The notes under the pieces are model-generated. The model searched no databases. It saw only the letters and a program-made list of their open reading frames with translations, and was not told the origin of the DNA. From Knoellia sp. p5-6-4 (GTDB lineage: Bacteria; Actinomycetota; Actinomycetes; Actinomycetales; Dermatophilaceae): a stretch of 64,000 bases of DNA. The stretch lies in assembly GCF_029222705.1 (NCBI RefSeq), contig NZ_JARGZF010000001.1, positions 1,980,437-2,044,436 of the forward strand. Reading direction: 5' to 3'. A program made the position numbers and the translations under genes. This document shows, one piece after another, positions 37,628 through 48,229 of this stretch. The number at the start of each line of letters is the position of its first letter. The stretch's first letter is position 1.

Positions 37628-38577
37628 CGCCCGCAGCCGTCGAGGTGCTCACCTTCGGTGAGTCGATGGTCTCCTTCCGGGCCGACGGCCCGCTGGTCCA
37701 GGGTGGTCTGCAGACCACCCGCCTCGCGGGAGCCGAGTCCAACGTGGCGATCGGCCTCTCGCGGCTCGGGCACACGGTCGCGTGGGCCGGTCGGGTGGGC
37801 GACGACTCGTTCGGCCGGCTGGTGCTGCGTCAGCTGCGGGCGGAGGGTGTGGACACGAGGTATGCCGTCGTGGACGGTGAGCGGCCCACCGGCCTGATGT
37901 TCGTGGAGCAGCGCACCGCGGACCTGACCAGCGTCGAGTACCGCCGAGGGGGATCGGCCGGGTCGGCCGTGGGGAAGGGCGACGTGGCCGACGCGCTGGA
38001 GGTGCCACCGCGGGTCCTGCACGTCACCGGCATCACCCCGGCGCTGTCCGCCGGTGCAGCGGAGGCCGTGTCCTGGGCGGTCGAGTCGGCATGCGCCGCA
38101 GGCGTCCTGGTCTCCTTCGACGTGAACTTCCGCGGCCGCCTGTGGAGCCGTGAGCGAGCCCGCGAGGTGCTCGCGCCGCTGGCCCGACGGGCCACGCTGG
38201 TCATCGCCTCCGACGACGAGCTCGACCTCGTGGCGGAGGGCCGCGAGGACGAAGCCGTCGCCGACCTGCTCGGCCATGGCGTGCGGCAGGTCGCGGTGAA
38301 GCGGGGTCCGCGCGGCGCCACGCTGCACTCCCGCGAGGGCCGTGTGGACGCGCCGGCCCTCGCGGTGACGGCGGTCGACCCGATCGGCGCCGGCGACGCC
38401 TTCACCGCCGGCTTCCTGTCCGGGGTCCTCGACGGCCTCGACCCTGCCGACTGCCTCGCCCGCGGGGCGACCACCGGCGCCTTCGCCGTCTCCACCCGCG
38501 GCGACTGGGAGGGCGCTCCCACCCGCGCAGACCTCACCCTCCTGCAACGACACACGCCCGGCGCCACCGTGCGCTGA
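37624..38577 (+). CDS. 2-keto-3-deoxy-sugar-acid kinase (PfkB family)
   Basis: A 317-residue ribokinase-like enzyme that phosphorylates 2-keto-3-deoxygluconate or -galactonate before aldol cleavage. The substrate side is marked by [14 protein letters not shown] near residue 36, and the C-terminal PfkB signature [16 protein letters not shown] holds the catalytic Asp and anion hole. [10 protein letters not shown] near 165 is typical of KDG kinases. ATG 37624 overlaps the aldolase gene by 4 bases. Confidence 0.88.
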   Translation: MTPAAVEVLTFGESMVSFRADGPLVQGGLQTTRLAGAESNVAIGLSRLGHTVAWAGRVGDDSFGRLVLRQLRAEGVDTRYAVVDGERPTGLMFVEQRTADLTSVEYRRGGSAGSAVGKGDVADALEVPPRVLHVTGITPALSAGAAEAVSWAVESACAAGVLVSFDVNFRGRLWSRERAREVLAPLARRATLVIASDDELDLVAEGREDEAVADLLGHGVRQVAVKRGPRGATLHSREGRVDAPALAVTAVDPIGAGDAFTAGFLSGVLDGLDPADCLARGATTGAFAVSTRGDWEGAPTRADLTLLQRHTPGATVR

Positions 38578-38623
38578 GGACAGCCAGCACCCCGCCCAGA
38601 GCCCAGAACCGAGAGGTCCACCC

Positions 38624-39842
38624 GTGAAGATCGTCGCCGCCGACGTGATCGTCTCCAGCCCCGACCGCAACTTCGTGACGTTGAAGGTCACGACCGAGGA
38701 CGGCCTGACCGGCTTGGGCGACGGAACCCTCAACGGCCGCGAGCTCGCGGTGGCGTCCTACCTGAAGGACCACGTGGTGCCGCTGCTGCTCGGTCGGGAC
38801 GCACACAACATCGAGGACGCCTGGCAGTTCCTCTACCGGTCGGCGTACTGGCGTCGTGGCCCGGTGACCATGGCCGCCATCGCGGCGGTGGACGTGGCGT
38901 TGTGGGACATCAAGGCCAAGGCTGCCGGGATGCCGCTCTACCAGCTCCTCGGCGGCGCCTCGCGCACGGGGATCATGGCCTACGGGCACGCCTCCGGCCG
39001 CGACACGCAGGAGCTGTTCGACTCGATCCGCACGCACCTGGAGCTGGGCTACCGCTCGATCCGGGTGCAGACCTCGGTGCCGGGGGTCAACGCGGTGTAC
39101 GGGGTGGCCGCGCAGCCGAGCAGCGAGGGCAGGCGCTACGACTACGAGCCTGCCCAGCGGGCGCCGCTGCCGGCGGAGGAGGACTGGGACACCCGGGCCT
39201 ACCTGCGGCACATCCCGACCGTCTTCGAGGCGGTGCGGGGCGAGTTCGGCCCGGAGCTGCCGCTGCTGCACGACGGGCACCACCGGATGACCCCCATCCA
39301 GGCCGCCAAGCTGGGCAAGGCGCTCGAGCCCTACGACCTGTTCTGGCTCGAGGACTGCACCCCGGCGGAGAACCAGGAGGCGCTGCGGCTGGTGCGCCAG
39401 CACACGACGACTCCGCTGGCGATCGGGGAGATCTTCAACACGGTCTGGGACTACCAGACCCTGATCCGCGAGCAGCTCATCGACTACGTGCGCTCGGCGG
39501 TGACCCACACCGGCGGCATCACCGCCATGCGCAAGCTGCTCGACTTCGCGGCGCAGTACCAGATCAAGTCCGGCATCCACGGCCCGACCGACATCTCCCC
39601 GGTGGGGATGGCCGCGGCGCTGCACCTCGACCTGGCGATCCACAACTTCGGGATCCAGGAGTACATGCAGCACGGGCCGTTGACGAACGAGGTGTTCCGG
39701 CAGTCCTTCACCTTCGAGGACGGCTACCTGCACCCCGGCAACGAGCCGGGCCTGGGCGTCGAGCTCGACGAGGAAGCTGCCGCGAAGCACCCGTACCAGC
39801 CGGCCTACCTGCCGTTCAACCGCCTCAAGGACGGCACCGTCC

Positions 39843-39853
<11 letters not shown>
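38624..39853 (+). CDS. manD: D-mannonate dehydratase family protein (ManD/RspA group)
   Basis: A 409-residue enolase-superfamily protein of the ManD group, which dehydrates D-mannonate (or, with low efficiency, D-gluconate) to 2-keto-3-deoxygluconate. Group markers are [20 protein letters not shown], the metal region [36 protein letters not shown] and [15 protein letters not shown] 38624 follows GAGAGG. It shares the downstream kinase and aldolase intermediates with the galactonate branch. Some ManD-group proteins are poor enzymes, so true substrate and role are uncertain. Confidence 0.85.
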
Positions 39854-40445
<592 letters not shown>

Positions 40446-40450
40446 CCGGG

Positions 40451-41263
40451 TCAGGTGGTGGTGTCGTCCACCGGCCCGCGCACCCGCGCCCTCTGCCGGG
40501 CCGTCGCCACCACCACGACCACGGCGGCCGCCACGGCGGCCCACGCGGTGATCGTCGACTGCGGCTCGTCGCCGACCCGGCCGACCGCGATCCAGAGCAG
40601 CCCCCACGCGATGGCGAGGGCCACGGCATACCGGCCCTCGAGGCGGCGGGCGAGCAGCACGCCGACGCCGGCCACGAGGGCGAGCACCGCCACCGCCCAC
40701 ACCTCGCTCGCAGGCGGGCCCGGGTCGACCCCGCTGGCGACGAAGGCGGCCGTGACGTTGGCGCAGGTGGCCACGCAGACCCAGCCGAGGTAGGCGCCGA
40801 ACGTGCCGTCGACGACGACCGCCTCGACGAACCCGAACGAGGGTCGCTCGGTCAGCCGCTGCACCAGCACCCCCAGCACCACGACGAGGGCCGCGATCAC
40901 CACCACGCTCAGCCAGATCCACCCCTGCCGGGTCACCAGCAGCCAGGTGGCGTTGAGGAGCATGGAGGCCGCCGCCAGCCAGCCGGTGCGCCGGTGCCGC
41001 TCGTCGGTCGCCTGGTCGGGGAGCCACTGCCACACGGTGTAGGCGGCCAGGCCGGCGTAGACCACCGACCAGATCGAGAACGCGGGGCTTGCCGGGGCGA
41101 GCAGCGTGGCGTCCGCGGCAAGGGCGCCGCCGGAGGACTCGGGCACCTCCGTGCCACCGATGACGCCAACGCCGACGAGGGTGCCCAGCACGCAGAGCAC
41201 CTCGCTGACGGTCACGCCCAGCTGGCGTCCGCGGTCGGCCCGGGTCGGTGCTGAGAAGGCCAT
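40451..41263 (-). CDS. TspO/MBR-related tryptophan-rich membrane protein
   Basis: A 270-residue membrane protein with seven or eight hydrophobic segments. Features such as PAFSIWSVVYAGLAAYTVWQW, NATWLLVTRQGWIWLS and YLGWVCVATCAN resemble the TspO-like, tryptophan-rich family found in actinobacteria, which is longer than classical five-helix TspO. Function is unknown; TspO proteins bind porphyrins and related ligands. ATG 41263 lies 7 bases after TAGCCT on the same strand, and the TAG of that box is the stop codon of the gene upstream. Confidence 0.65.
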   Translation of the reverse strand: MAFSAPTRADRGRQLGVTVSEVLCVLGTLVGVGVIGGTEVPESSGGALAADATLLAPASPAFSIWSVVYAGLAAYTVWQWLPDQATDERHRRTGWLAAASMLLNATWLLVTRQGWIWLSVVVIAALVVVLGVLVQRLTERPSFGFVEAVVVDGTFGAYLGWVCVATCANVTAAFVASGVDPGPPASEVWAVAVLALVAGVGVLLARRLEGRYAVALAIAWGLLWIAVGRVGDEPQSTITAWAAVAAAVVVVVATARQRARVRGPVDDTTT

Positions 41264-41270
41264 GTCCGGC

Positions 41271-41276
41271 AGGCTA
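41271..41276 (-). promoter_or_regulatory. -10 box of the TspO-like gene, made from the upstream stop codon
   Basis: On the minus strand TAGCCT; its TAG (41276-41274) is the stop of the reductase-like gene. Seven bases separate it from the ATG at 41263. Confidence 0.45.
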
Positions 41277-41687
41277 ACCGGGCACGGCCGTGTGCGCGCT
41301 GCCATCGGCGGCCGACAGTGACACGAAGTCGGCGACCTTGAGCAGCCTCAGGATCGGGCGCCCCGGCAGGCGGATCCGTGCGGCGGAGGGGTCGTGGAAG
41401 ACCACGGGTGAGGTGCAGCGGACCCGCCGCCCGCGCACCTCCAGCTCGCAGCCGCCCGAGACGAGCGCGTTCCTGAGCCAGTCGACGTCGGGCCCGTAGG
41501 TGAGGGCGATGACGTAGCCGCCCTCGGCGGGGAAGAGGTTGACCGGCGTCCGGTAGTGGCGGCCGGAGCGTCGGCCCACGTGGTGCACGACCGCGAAGCC
41601 CGGGAGCCGGCGCAGCAGCGGGGTGGCTATGCGGTTGGTGACGCGGCGGTTGAACCGCGCCACCCGCATCGGGATCGGCACGACCAC
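41274..41687 (-). CDS. Deazaflavin (F420)-type nitroreductase family protein
   Basis: A 137-residue protein of the DDN-like family (split barrel, flavin or F420 binding) best known from mycobacteria. Conserved blocks are VGRRSGRHYRTPVNLF near residue 38, VIALTYGPDVDWLRNALVSGG near 60 and the VFHDP region near 96. Family members reduce quinones, fatty acids or nitroaromatics with F420H2; the natural substrate here is unknown. The start is uncertain among GTG codons at 41687, 41684 or 41681 and ATG 41669. It lies downstream of the M28 peptidase gene behind a hairpin. Confidence 0.78.
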   Translation of the reverse strand: MVVPIPMRVARFNRRVTNRIATPLLRRLPGFAVVHHVGRRSGRHYRTPVNLFPAEGGYVIALTYGPDVDWLRNALVSGGCELEVRGRRVRCTSPVVFHDPSAARIRLPGRPILRLLKVADFVSLSAADGSAHTAVPG

Positions 41688-41689
41688 AC

Positions 41690-41731
41690 CGTATGCCGCG
41701 CGGCGACGCGTGCGCTGCCGCGCGGCATACG
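41690..41731 (-). terminator. Hairpin of two inverted GTATGCCG octamers after the M28 gene
   Basis: A perfect 15-bp stem, 41690-41704 with 41717-41731, loop of 12. The arms begin with CGTATGCCGCGCGGC, so the octamer occurs once in each direction. It lies 21 bases after the stop of the minus-strand aminopeptidase gene. Confidence 0.75.
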
Positions 41732-41752
41732 TTCAGCGGTGCGGACGAGCCG

Positions 41753-43264
41753 TCAGGCGACGTCCTCGTGCAGGTGGTCCTCCACCGGGTGCGGGTTGCC
41801 GGACCTGCCGGCGCTGCGCGCCCCGTTGATGGACTCGGTGCTCTGCGCCAGCGTGATGGTCGCGTGCGCGATCGCGTCGCTCATGATGTCGAGCGCGGTG
41901 CTGTTGACGTTGGTGATGTCGTCAGCGGGGCTGTGGTAGTTCGGGTCGTAGGTGATGCCGGCCGTGCCGCCGAACATCTCCACCTCCTTGGCCGTCTTCA
42001 CGCCGTCGCCGCCGGTGAACAGGCCCGAGGCGGGGACGCCGTGCTCGATGAAGGCCTGGTAGTCCGAGCGACCGGAGAACTCGGTGTCGACCCAGGGCTG
42101 GGCGATGCCGTCGAAGTAGCTCGTGAGGACGTCCTCGGTCTCGATCGATCCCTTGGGCACCGTGACCGGTGCCTTGTAGGTCGACTGGTCGGCGTCGTAG
42201 ACCCCGATCTTGAAGTTGGGCGAGGCGATCATGTCGAAGTTGAGGTAGGTGGCGATCCGGTCGAGCTCGTCCTCGTTGTTCTCCGCGAGGTCGCCGACGT
42301 AGTGCTCCGAGCCGAGCAGGCCGAGCTCCTCCGCACCCCACCAGGCGAACCGCACCTTGTTGTTGAGCTTGTTGACCTTGGCCAGCTGCACCGCGGTCTC
42401 GAGGATGCCGGCCGAGCCGCTGCCGTTGTCGTTGATGCCGGCGCCGTCGTGCACGGAGTCGAGGTGCGCGCCGAGCATGACGACGTTGTCGTCGCGGCCC
42501 GTCGTCGTCTCGGCGATGAGGTTGAACGTCCGACGGTCCTCGACGATCTTCTGCAGGTCGAACTTCACGGTGACCCCACCGGCCGCGATCTTGCCCAGCA
42601 GCGTCGCGCCCTCGGCCTTGGTGACGCCGGTGATCGGCGCGTAGTTGTCGGCGGGCCCGCCCAGGGTGCCGTTGAGGGCGCCGTCGCCGTTGTTGTAGAC
42701 GATCGCTGCCGGGGCGCCGGCCGCCTTGGCCATCTGCGACTTCACGGCGAACGCGCAGACTCCGCGGCTGACCAGGGCGATGCTGCCCGCGGGGAAACCG
42801 GCCCAGTCAGAGGTCTCGCAGCCGGTCGCCGCGCCGGTCGGTGCGGCGAGGGCAGCGGTGACGCCGCCGCCCGGGGTCGAGGGGCTGTAGCTCATCGGGT
42901 TGTGCTCGATGGACCGCTGGTCGGGGGAGACCTCGTCGAGCGAGGTGGAGACGACCTCGTCGTAGACGAAGTCGAAGTACTGGCGCTCGGTCTCGTACCC
43001 CGCCGACCGCAGCACCTTCTCGACGTACTCGCCAGAGGCGTCGTAGCCGGCGGTACCCGCCCCACGGTTGCCGTCGTTCTCGTCGGCGATCTCCTGGAAC
43101 GCCTCGAGGTGCCGCATCACGCCGTCGACGGTGACGGCGGCGCGCATCTCCTGGGAGTTGTTCGGGTTGTCGGCGAAAGCCGGTCCGGCGGCGACGGTGG
43201 TCACGGCCAGCCCGGCAGCGGCAAGGGCAGCCGCGGCTGTCGCAGTACGTCGTTGTACTCGCAC
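41753..43264 (-). CDS. Secreted M28 aminopeptidase with PA domain
   Basis: A 503-residue exported zinc aminopeptidase like the Streptomyces griseus enzyme. A signal peptide (about 1-31, ending in GPAFA) precedes an N-terminal region, a protease-associated insert (about 120-240, with VSRGVCAFAVKSQMAKAAGA) and the catalytic domain. Di-zinc ligands and base are visible as LGAHLDSVHDGAGINDNGSG (His, bridging Asp), WGAEELGLLGS (catalytic and ligand Glu), LNFDMI (Asp) and YHSPADD (His). GTG 43264 has AGGAGGAATCA directly upstream. It should release N-terminal residues from peptides outside the cell. Confidence 0.92.
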   Translation of the reverse strand: MRVQRRTATAAAALAAAGLAVTTVAAGPAFADNPNNSQEMRAAVTVDGVMRHLEAFQEIADENDGNRGAGTAGYDASGEYVEKVLRSAGYETERQYFDFVYDEVVSTSLDEVSPDQRSIEHNPMSYSPSTPGGGVTAALAAPTGAATGCETSDWAGFPAGSIALVSRGVCAFAVKSQMAKAAGAPAAIVYNNGDGALNGTLGGPADNYAPITGVTKAEGATLLGKIAAGGVTVKFDLQKIVEDRRTFNLIAETTTGRDDNVVMLGAHLDSVHDGAGINDNGSGSAGILETAVQLAKVNKLNNKVRFAWWGAEELGLLGSEHYVGDLAENNEDELDRIATYLNFDMIASPNFKIGVYDADQSTYKAPVTVPKGSIETEDVLTSYFDGIAQPWVDTEFSGRSDYQAFIEHGVPASGLFTGGDGVKTAKEVEMFGGTAGITYDPNYHSPADDITNVNSTALDIMSDAIAHATITLAQSTESINGARSAGRSGNPHPVEDHLHEDVA

Positions 43265-43456
43265 TGATTCCTCCTGGTGTTGGTGAGCGCCGCCGCCGTG
43301 CCTGTCGGCCCCTCGATGGCGACGGCACCCGTGACCCTAGGTCGGCCTCGTCATCGCGAGCCGGTGACGACCGTAAAGAGTTGGCAAGGAAATCCGGGGC
43401 TCTCGCGCGGCGTGGGAGGGTCGCCGTCAGCGGCCGGCGCGGGCAGACTGCGGCCC

Positions 43457-44950
43457 ATGGGCCGGGTTGCCCGAGTGGGGGATCGGATCACGCCGCACAC
43501 CTGGCTGGCAGGTGTCGCGGTCGCCTTCGGCGCCGTCCAGGTGCTTCTCGTGGCCGACTTCCCCCTCGGCTGGGACGAGGCCATCTACGCCAGCCAGAAC
43601 GACCCCCGCAGGCCGGCTCTGTCGTTCACGGCGCCGCGTGCCCGCGGGATGCCGTGGCTGGCTGCACCCCTGCAGGCGCTGACCGGCTCCTCGGTCGCCC
43701 TGCGGGTCTACCTCGCCGCGCTGTCGAGCCTCGCGCTCTACGCCGCGTATGCCGTGTGGCTGAGGGTGCGCCCCGACGGCTCGGTCGCGCTGGCGGCCCT
43801 GGTCTTCGGGTCGCTCTGGACGAGCGTGTTCTACGGGCCGAGCCTGATGCCCAACGTCCTCATCGCGCTCGCGGGCGTCCTCGCCACCGGCACCCTCCTG
43901 TGCGCCGCGCTCGGGCGGGCCCCGGCCTGGCTGCCCTGGGCAGGTGGGGCCGCCGTGGCGGCGACGACGCTGATCCGGCCGGGCGACGCGGTGCCGCTGC
44001 TCGGGGCGCTCGGCCTCGCGGTGCTCGCCCACCCGCAGTGGCGACGCAGGGTGGTGGGCCTCCTCGCCCCCCTCGTGGCGGGGGCGGCCGTCGGTGCGGT
44101 GCCGTGGCTGGTGGAGGCCCAGCAGCGCTATGACGGCATCTGGCCCAGGGTGCGGCGCGCGCTGAGCACCCAGGGCACCGGCGAGCGCTTCGTGCCGGAC
44201 TACTAGCTGCGGGCCTTCGACGGGCCGCTGCTCTGCCGGCCCTGCGTCCGCGAGCAGCAGCCGATCCCGCTGTCCGGTGTGGTGCTGTGGGCGGTCGGTC
44301 TCGCGCTGGTGGTGCTGGCCGTGTGGGTCGCGCTGCGCCGGACGCCTGCCGGGGAGAGCCGGGAGGTGACCCTGCTCCCCGCGTGGACCGGGGCGGTGCT
44401 GGCGCTGCCCTACCTGCTGCTCGTCGGGTATGCCGCGCCACGGTTCCTGCTGCCGGCCTACGCGCTGCTTGCCCTACCGGTGGCGCACGCGCTGCGCCAC
44501 CTCGTGAACGCCGTGGCCGGGCCCTGGCGGGCGGTCGTGGCCGCCGGCGTGGCGGTCGGCCTGCTCGCGCACGGCACGGTGCAGCTGAGCATCCTCGGCA
44601 GCATCACGGAGGGCAGCCAGAACGGCCGGGACCGCTGGCTGCGCGTCGCCGAGGTGCTCGAGCGCCACGAGGTCCGTCCTCCCTGCGTCCTGCTCGGCCG
44701 GGAGTCGGCGCCGGTGGCCTACCTCGCCCGGTGCGACGCAGTGGTCATCAAGCGCTACCCGGGAGACGAGCCGTTCACCCTCGCCGACCTGCGGGGCGCG
44801 CTCGCCCGGCAGTCCGTGGCCGTCGTGCTCCGCTCCGGCGAGGAGCGTCCGGCCTACACCCGCGGATGGCGGGCGGTGCCGAGCGCGGAGCTGCCGAAGG
44901 GCTGGCGGGTCCTCGTGGCGCCCGCCGCCGCGTCGCCGACACCACCCTGA
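43457..44950 (+). pseudogene. Membrane glycosyltransferase-like (ArnT/PMT type) gene interrupted by an in-frame TAG
   Basis: One reading frame runs from ATG 43457 to TGA 44948-44950, broken only by TAG at 44204-44206. The first part (249 residues) has the lipid-linked sugar glycosyltransferase start FPLGWDEAIYASQND, with the acidic pair of the GT-C fold, and about six membrane segments. The second part (247 residues) continues with more membrane segments and a soluble tail. Codon use and GC at third positions stay normal after the stop. The context DY-stop-LRAFDGP suggests a mutated TAC (Tyr). A recent nonsense mutation or a sequencing error are the simplest explanations. The ATG follows CAGACT by seven bases. 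Confidence 0.8.
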
Positions 44951-44986
44951 GGCGCCACCGTCCGTGAGGCCCGGCTGCAGCACGAA

Positions 44987-45007
44987 GTTGAGCGGAATAC
45001 ACTCAAC
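44987..45007. promoter_or_regulatory. HAIR operator (HspR site) of clpB
   Basis: GTTGAGC-GGAATAC-ACTCAAC, within a longer perfect repeat AAGTTGAG-N9-CTCAACTT (44985-45009). Compared with the consensus it differs in the outer bases and one inner base. A -10-like TACACT (44998-45003) lies inside it. It is 66 bases before the clpB ATG. Confidence 0.82.
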
Positions 45008-45072
45008 TTTGAGCGGGTTGAACCGCGTGAGCCCACGCATCTCACCGACGTACCTCACAGGAGACACCACCC

Positions 45073-47658
45073 ATGGAGTTGAAGCCGACCGCGAAGGTCG
45101 CTGAGGCCCTGGCCATCGCCCAGCGCTCCGCCCAGTCCAGCGGCCACCCCGAGATCACCCCTGACCACCTCACCAGTGCCCTGATCCAGCTCGACACCGC
45201 GCAGGCGGACGCCTTGCTGCAGGCCGCCGGCACCGGTGCGGCGCACGTGCTGGGGCAGGCCGACGCGCGGCTCCGCGCGCTGCCCACGACCTCGGGTGCC
45301 GCCCAGCCACCGGGCCTGGGGCGGGAGGCCGCGGCGGTCCTCCAGCAGGCGGACACCCTCATGCGGGCCAAGGGCGACACCTACCTCGCGCTCGACCTGC
45401 TCCTGCTCGCGCTCGCGGAGACCGGCCACCTCGCCGCCGTGCAGAAGCGTGGCGCCAAGGACATGGAGGCCAAGGTCGACGCCCTGCGAGGCGGCCGGAA
45501 GGTCACCAGTGAGACGCCCGCCGAGGCCGGGGAGGCCCTCGAGAAGTACGGCACCGACCTGACCCAGATGGCGCGCGACGGCAGGCTCGACCCGGTCATC
45601 GGCCGCGACGCCGAGATCCGCCGTGTCGTGCAGGTCCTCTCGCGGCGCACCAAGAACAACCCGGTGCTCATCGGTGAGCCCGGCGTCGGCAAGACCGCCG
45701 TCGTCGAGGGCCTCGCCCAGCGCGTCGTCGACGGCGACGTGCCGGAGTCGCTGCGCGACAAGCGGCTCATCAGCCTCGACCTCGGCGCGATGGTGGCGGG
45801 CGCGAAGTACCGCGGCGAGTTCGAGGAGCGGCTCAAGGCCGTGCTCGAGGAGATCAAGGACAGCAACGGCCAGATCATCACCTTCATCGACGAGCTGCAC
45901 ACGGTCGTCGGCGCCGGCGCCACCGGTGAGGGCGCGATGGATGCGGGCAACATGCTCAAGCCGCTGCTGGCCCGCGGCGAGCTGCGCCTGGTCGGCGCGA
46001 CCACGCTCGACGAGTACCGCGAGCACATCGAGAAGGACGCCGCCCTCGAACGCCGGTTCCAGCAGGTCTTCGTGGGCGAGCCCAGCGTCGAGGACACCAT
46101 CGCGATCCTCCGCGGCCTCAAGGAGCGCTACGAGGCCCACCACAAGGTCGAGATCGAGGACAGCGCGCTCGTCGCCGCTGCGAGTCTGTCGGACCGCTAC
46201 ATCACCGGGCGCCAGCTGCCCGACAAGGCCATCGACCTCGTCGACGAGGCGGCGTCGCGGCTGCGCATGGAGATCGACTCCAGCCCGGTCGAGATCGACG
46301 AGCTCCGCCGCGCCGTCGACCGGCTGAAGATGGAGGAGCTGCACCTGCAGAGCGAGACCGACGAGGCCTCCCGGGAGCGGCTCGAGGCGTTGCGCAAGAC
46401 CCTCGCCGACAAGAGCGAGCAGCTCGCCGCGCTCAACGCCCGCTGGGAGCAGGAGAAGTCCGGCCTCAACCGGGTCGGCGAGCTCAAGGCACGCCTCGAC
46501 GAGGCCCGCAGCCAGGCCGAGCGCCTGCAGCGCGAGGGCCAGCTGGGCGAGGCGTCCGCGATCCTCTACGGCCAGATCCCGGCCCTGCAGCGCGACCTCG
46601 ACGCCGCGCTCGAGGCCGAGGGCACCGTGCGCGTGGACACCATGGTCAAGGAGCGGGTCGGTGCCGACGACATCGCCGAGGTCATCAGCGCCTGGACCGG
46701 CATCCCGGCCGGCCGGCTGCTGCAGGGCGAGACCGAGAAGCTGCTCAGCATGGAGTCGATCATCGGTGCCCGGCTCATCGGCCAGGAGGCGGCGGTGCGC
46801 GCCGTCAGCGACGCCGTCCGGCGCAGCCGCGCGGGCCTCGCCGATCCCGACCGCCCGACTGGCAGCTTCCTCTTCCTCGGACCGACCGGCGTCGGCAAGA
46901 CCGAGCTCGCCAAGAGCCTTGCCGACTTCCTGTTCGACGACGAGCGGGCGATGGTCCGCATCGACATGAGCGAGTACGGCGAGCGGCACGCCGTGGCCCG
47001 CCTCATCGGCGCCCCGCCCGGCTACGTCGGCTACGAGGAGGGCGGCCAGCTCACCGAGGCGGTCCGCCGCCGGCCCTACTCCGTCGTGCTCCTCGACGAG
47101 GTGGAGAAGGCCCACCCGGAGACCTTCGACATCCTGCTGCAGGTGCTCGACGACGGTCGCCTCACCGACGGCCAGGGCCGCACGGTCGACTTCCGCAACG
47201 TCATCCTCGTGATGACCTCCAACCTCGGCTCGCAGTTCCTCATCGACCCGGTGATGTCGACCGAGGACAAGAAGGAGGCCGTCATGTCGGCGGTGCGGGC
47301 CTCGTTCAAGCCTGAGTTCCTCAACCGCCTCGACGAGGTCGTCGTCTTCGACCCGCTCAGCACCGAGGAGCTCGGCCACATCGTCGAGCTGCAGGTGCGC
47401 CAGCTGGCCACCCGCCTGGCCGAGCGCAGGATCACCCTCGAGGTCACCGACGCGGCCCGCGAGTGGCTGGCCCTCACCGGCTACGACCCCGCCTACGGCG
47501 CCCGGCCGCTGCGACGCCTGGTGCAGAAGGAGATCGGCGACCGACTGGCCAAGGCGCTGCTCGCGGGCGAGGTGCGTGACGGCGACACCGTGCTGGTCGA
47601 CCGTGACGACGCCCTCGACGGGCTCGTCGTGCGCGGAGTGGACCACGCCGTGGCCTGA
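45073..47658 (+). CDS. clpB: Disaggregase ClpB (Hsp100)
   Basis: ClpB extracts polypeptides from aggregates together with DnaK. The 861-residue protein is full length: N domain (1-145), first AAA+ domain with GEPGVGKT near 206 and [26 protein letters not shown] in parts, the coiled-coil M domain (about 405-520), second AAA+ domain with GPTGVGKT near 608 and the pore loop GYVGYEEGG, and a C-terminal [12 protein letters not shown]-type region. ATG 45073 follows AGGAG at a distance of 12 bases. The HAIR box upstream places it in the HspR regulon with dnaK. A perfect 18-bp hairpin follows the gene. Confidence 0.97.
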   Translation: MELKPTAKVAEALAIAQRSAQSSGHPEITPDHLTSALIQLDTAQADALLQAAGTGAAHVLGQADARLRALPTTSGAAQPPGLGREAAAVLQQADTLMRAKGDTYLALDLLLLALAETGHLAAVQKRGAKDMEAKVDALRGGRKVTSETPAEAGEALEKYGTDLTQMARDGRLDPVIGRDAEIRRVVQVLSRRTKNNPVLIGEPGVGKTAVVEGLAQRVVDGDVPESLRDKRLISLDLGAMVAGAKYRGEFEERLKAVLEEIKDSNGQIITFIDELHTVVGAGATGEGAMDAGNMLKPLLARGELRLVGATTLDEYREHIEKDAALERRFQQVFVGEPSVEDTIAILRGLKERYEAHHKVEIEDSALVAAASLSDRYITGRQLPDKAIDLVDEAASRLRMEIDSSPVEIDELRRAVDRLKMEELHLQSETDEASRERLEALRKTLADKSEQLAALNARWEQEKSGLNRVGELKARLDEARSQAERLQREGQLGEASAILYGQIPALQRDLDAALEAEGTVRVDTMVKERVGADDIAEVISAWTGIPAGRLLQGETEKLLSMESIIGARLIGQEAAVRAVSDAVRRSRAGLADPDRPTGSFLFLGPTGVGKTELAKSLADFLFDDERAMVRIDMSEYGERHAVARLIGAPPGYVGYEEGGQLTEAVRRRPYSVVLLDEVEKAHPETFDILLQVLDDGRLTDGQGRTVDFRNVILVMTSNLGSQFLIDPVMSTEDKKEAVMSAVRASFKPEFLNRLDEVVVFDPLSTEELGHIVELQVRQLATRLAERRITLEVTDAAREWLALTGYDPAYGARPLRRLVQKEIGDRLAKALLAGEVRDGDTVLVDRDDALDGLVVRGVDHAVA

Positions 47659-47678
47659 CCCGGGCACGGCGAGAGGAG

Positions 47679-47718
47679 CCGAGGGGGTATGCCGTGAGCA
47701 CACGGCATACCCCCTCGG
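47679..47718 (+). terminator. Hairpin of two inverted GTATGCCG octamers after clpB
   Basis: A perfect 18-bp stem (47679-47696 with 47701-47718) and tetraloop AGCA, starting 20 bases after the clpB stop. Each arm contains the octamer. No T tract. Confidence 0.82.
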
Positions 47719-47779
47719 CGCGTTCGCGGGCCGGCGGCTTCCCATGCGGACTCGGCGGGCCGGCACCACACTGGAGCGC

Positions 47780-48229
47780 ATGACCGACGAGCCCCTGCAC
47801 AAGCGCCCAGCGGGCGCCAGCGACGCCACGGTCGAGGCCGTGGGCAAGGTGAGCGAGGCCTTCGAGGCCATCGAGGAGGTCCGCGGTCGGCTCTACGGCC
47901 TGCACCGCCTCGTCGGCACCGCCGACCTCGCCCTTAGCGAGGCCGTCGACCTGCTGCGCAAGGCAGGCCACCACGAGCTCGCCGACACCGTCGACCGCGA
48001 CATGGTCGGCCGCAACGTGCTCCCCGGCATGTGGACGTTCCAGATCGTCGAGGCCTTCGACTCCGGCTACTACGCCGAGTTCCAGCGCATCGAGAAGCTC
48101 GTGCGCGACGAGCTGATGGGCGGCCAGCGGCACGTCTACGAGGCCGAGATGAAGAAGCGCGAGCGCACCCAGGGCCGGCCCGGTCACGAGGCCTCGCAGG
48201 ACGACCTGCCGGTGGAGGAGCTGTCATGA
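47780..48229 (+). CDS. Helical protein of unknown function
   Basis: I do not recognise this 149-residue protein. It is mostly predicted helix, with distinctive stretches RLYGLHRLVGTADLALSEAV, DTVDRDMVGRNVLPGMWTFQ and VRDELMGGQRHVYEAEMKKR, and a disordered acidic C-terminus. No membrane segment or signal peptide is seen. ATG 47780 lies 7 bases after CACACT, a leaderless-type start. Its stop overlaps the ATG of the flavin-type oxidoreductase by 4 bases, so it is probably functionally tied to the next two genes. Confidence 0.72.
   Translation: MTDEPLHKRPAGASDATVEAVGKVSEAFEAIEEVRGRLYGLHRLVGTADLALSEAVDLLRKAGHHELADTVDRDMVGRNVLPGMWTFQIVEAFDSGYYAEFQRIEKLVRDELMGGQRHVYEAEMKKRERTQGRPGHEASQDDLPVEELS

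Noticed and set aside
44204-44206. In-frame TAG considered as a pyrrolysine or other recoded codon
   Set aside because: No pylTS genes or recoding signal are visible and TAG is used as an ordinary stop by several genes here. Nonsense mutation or a read error is simpler.
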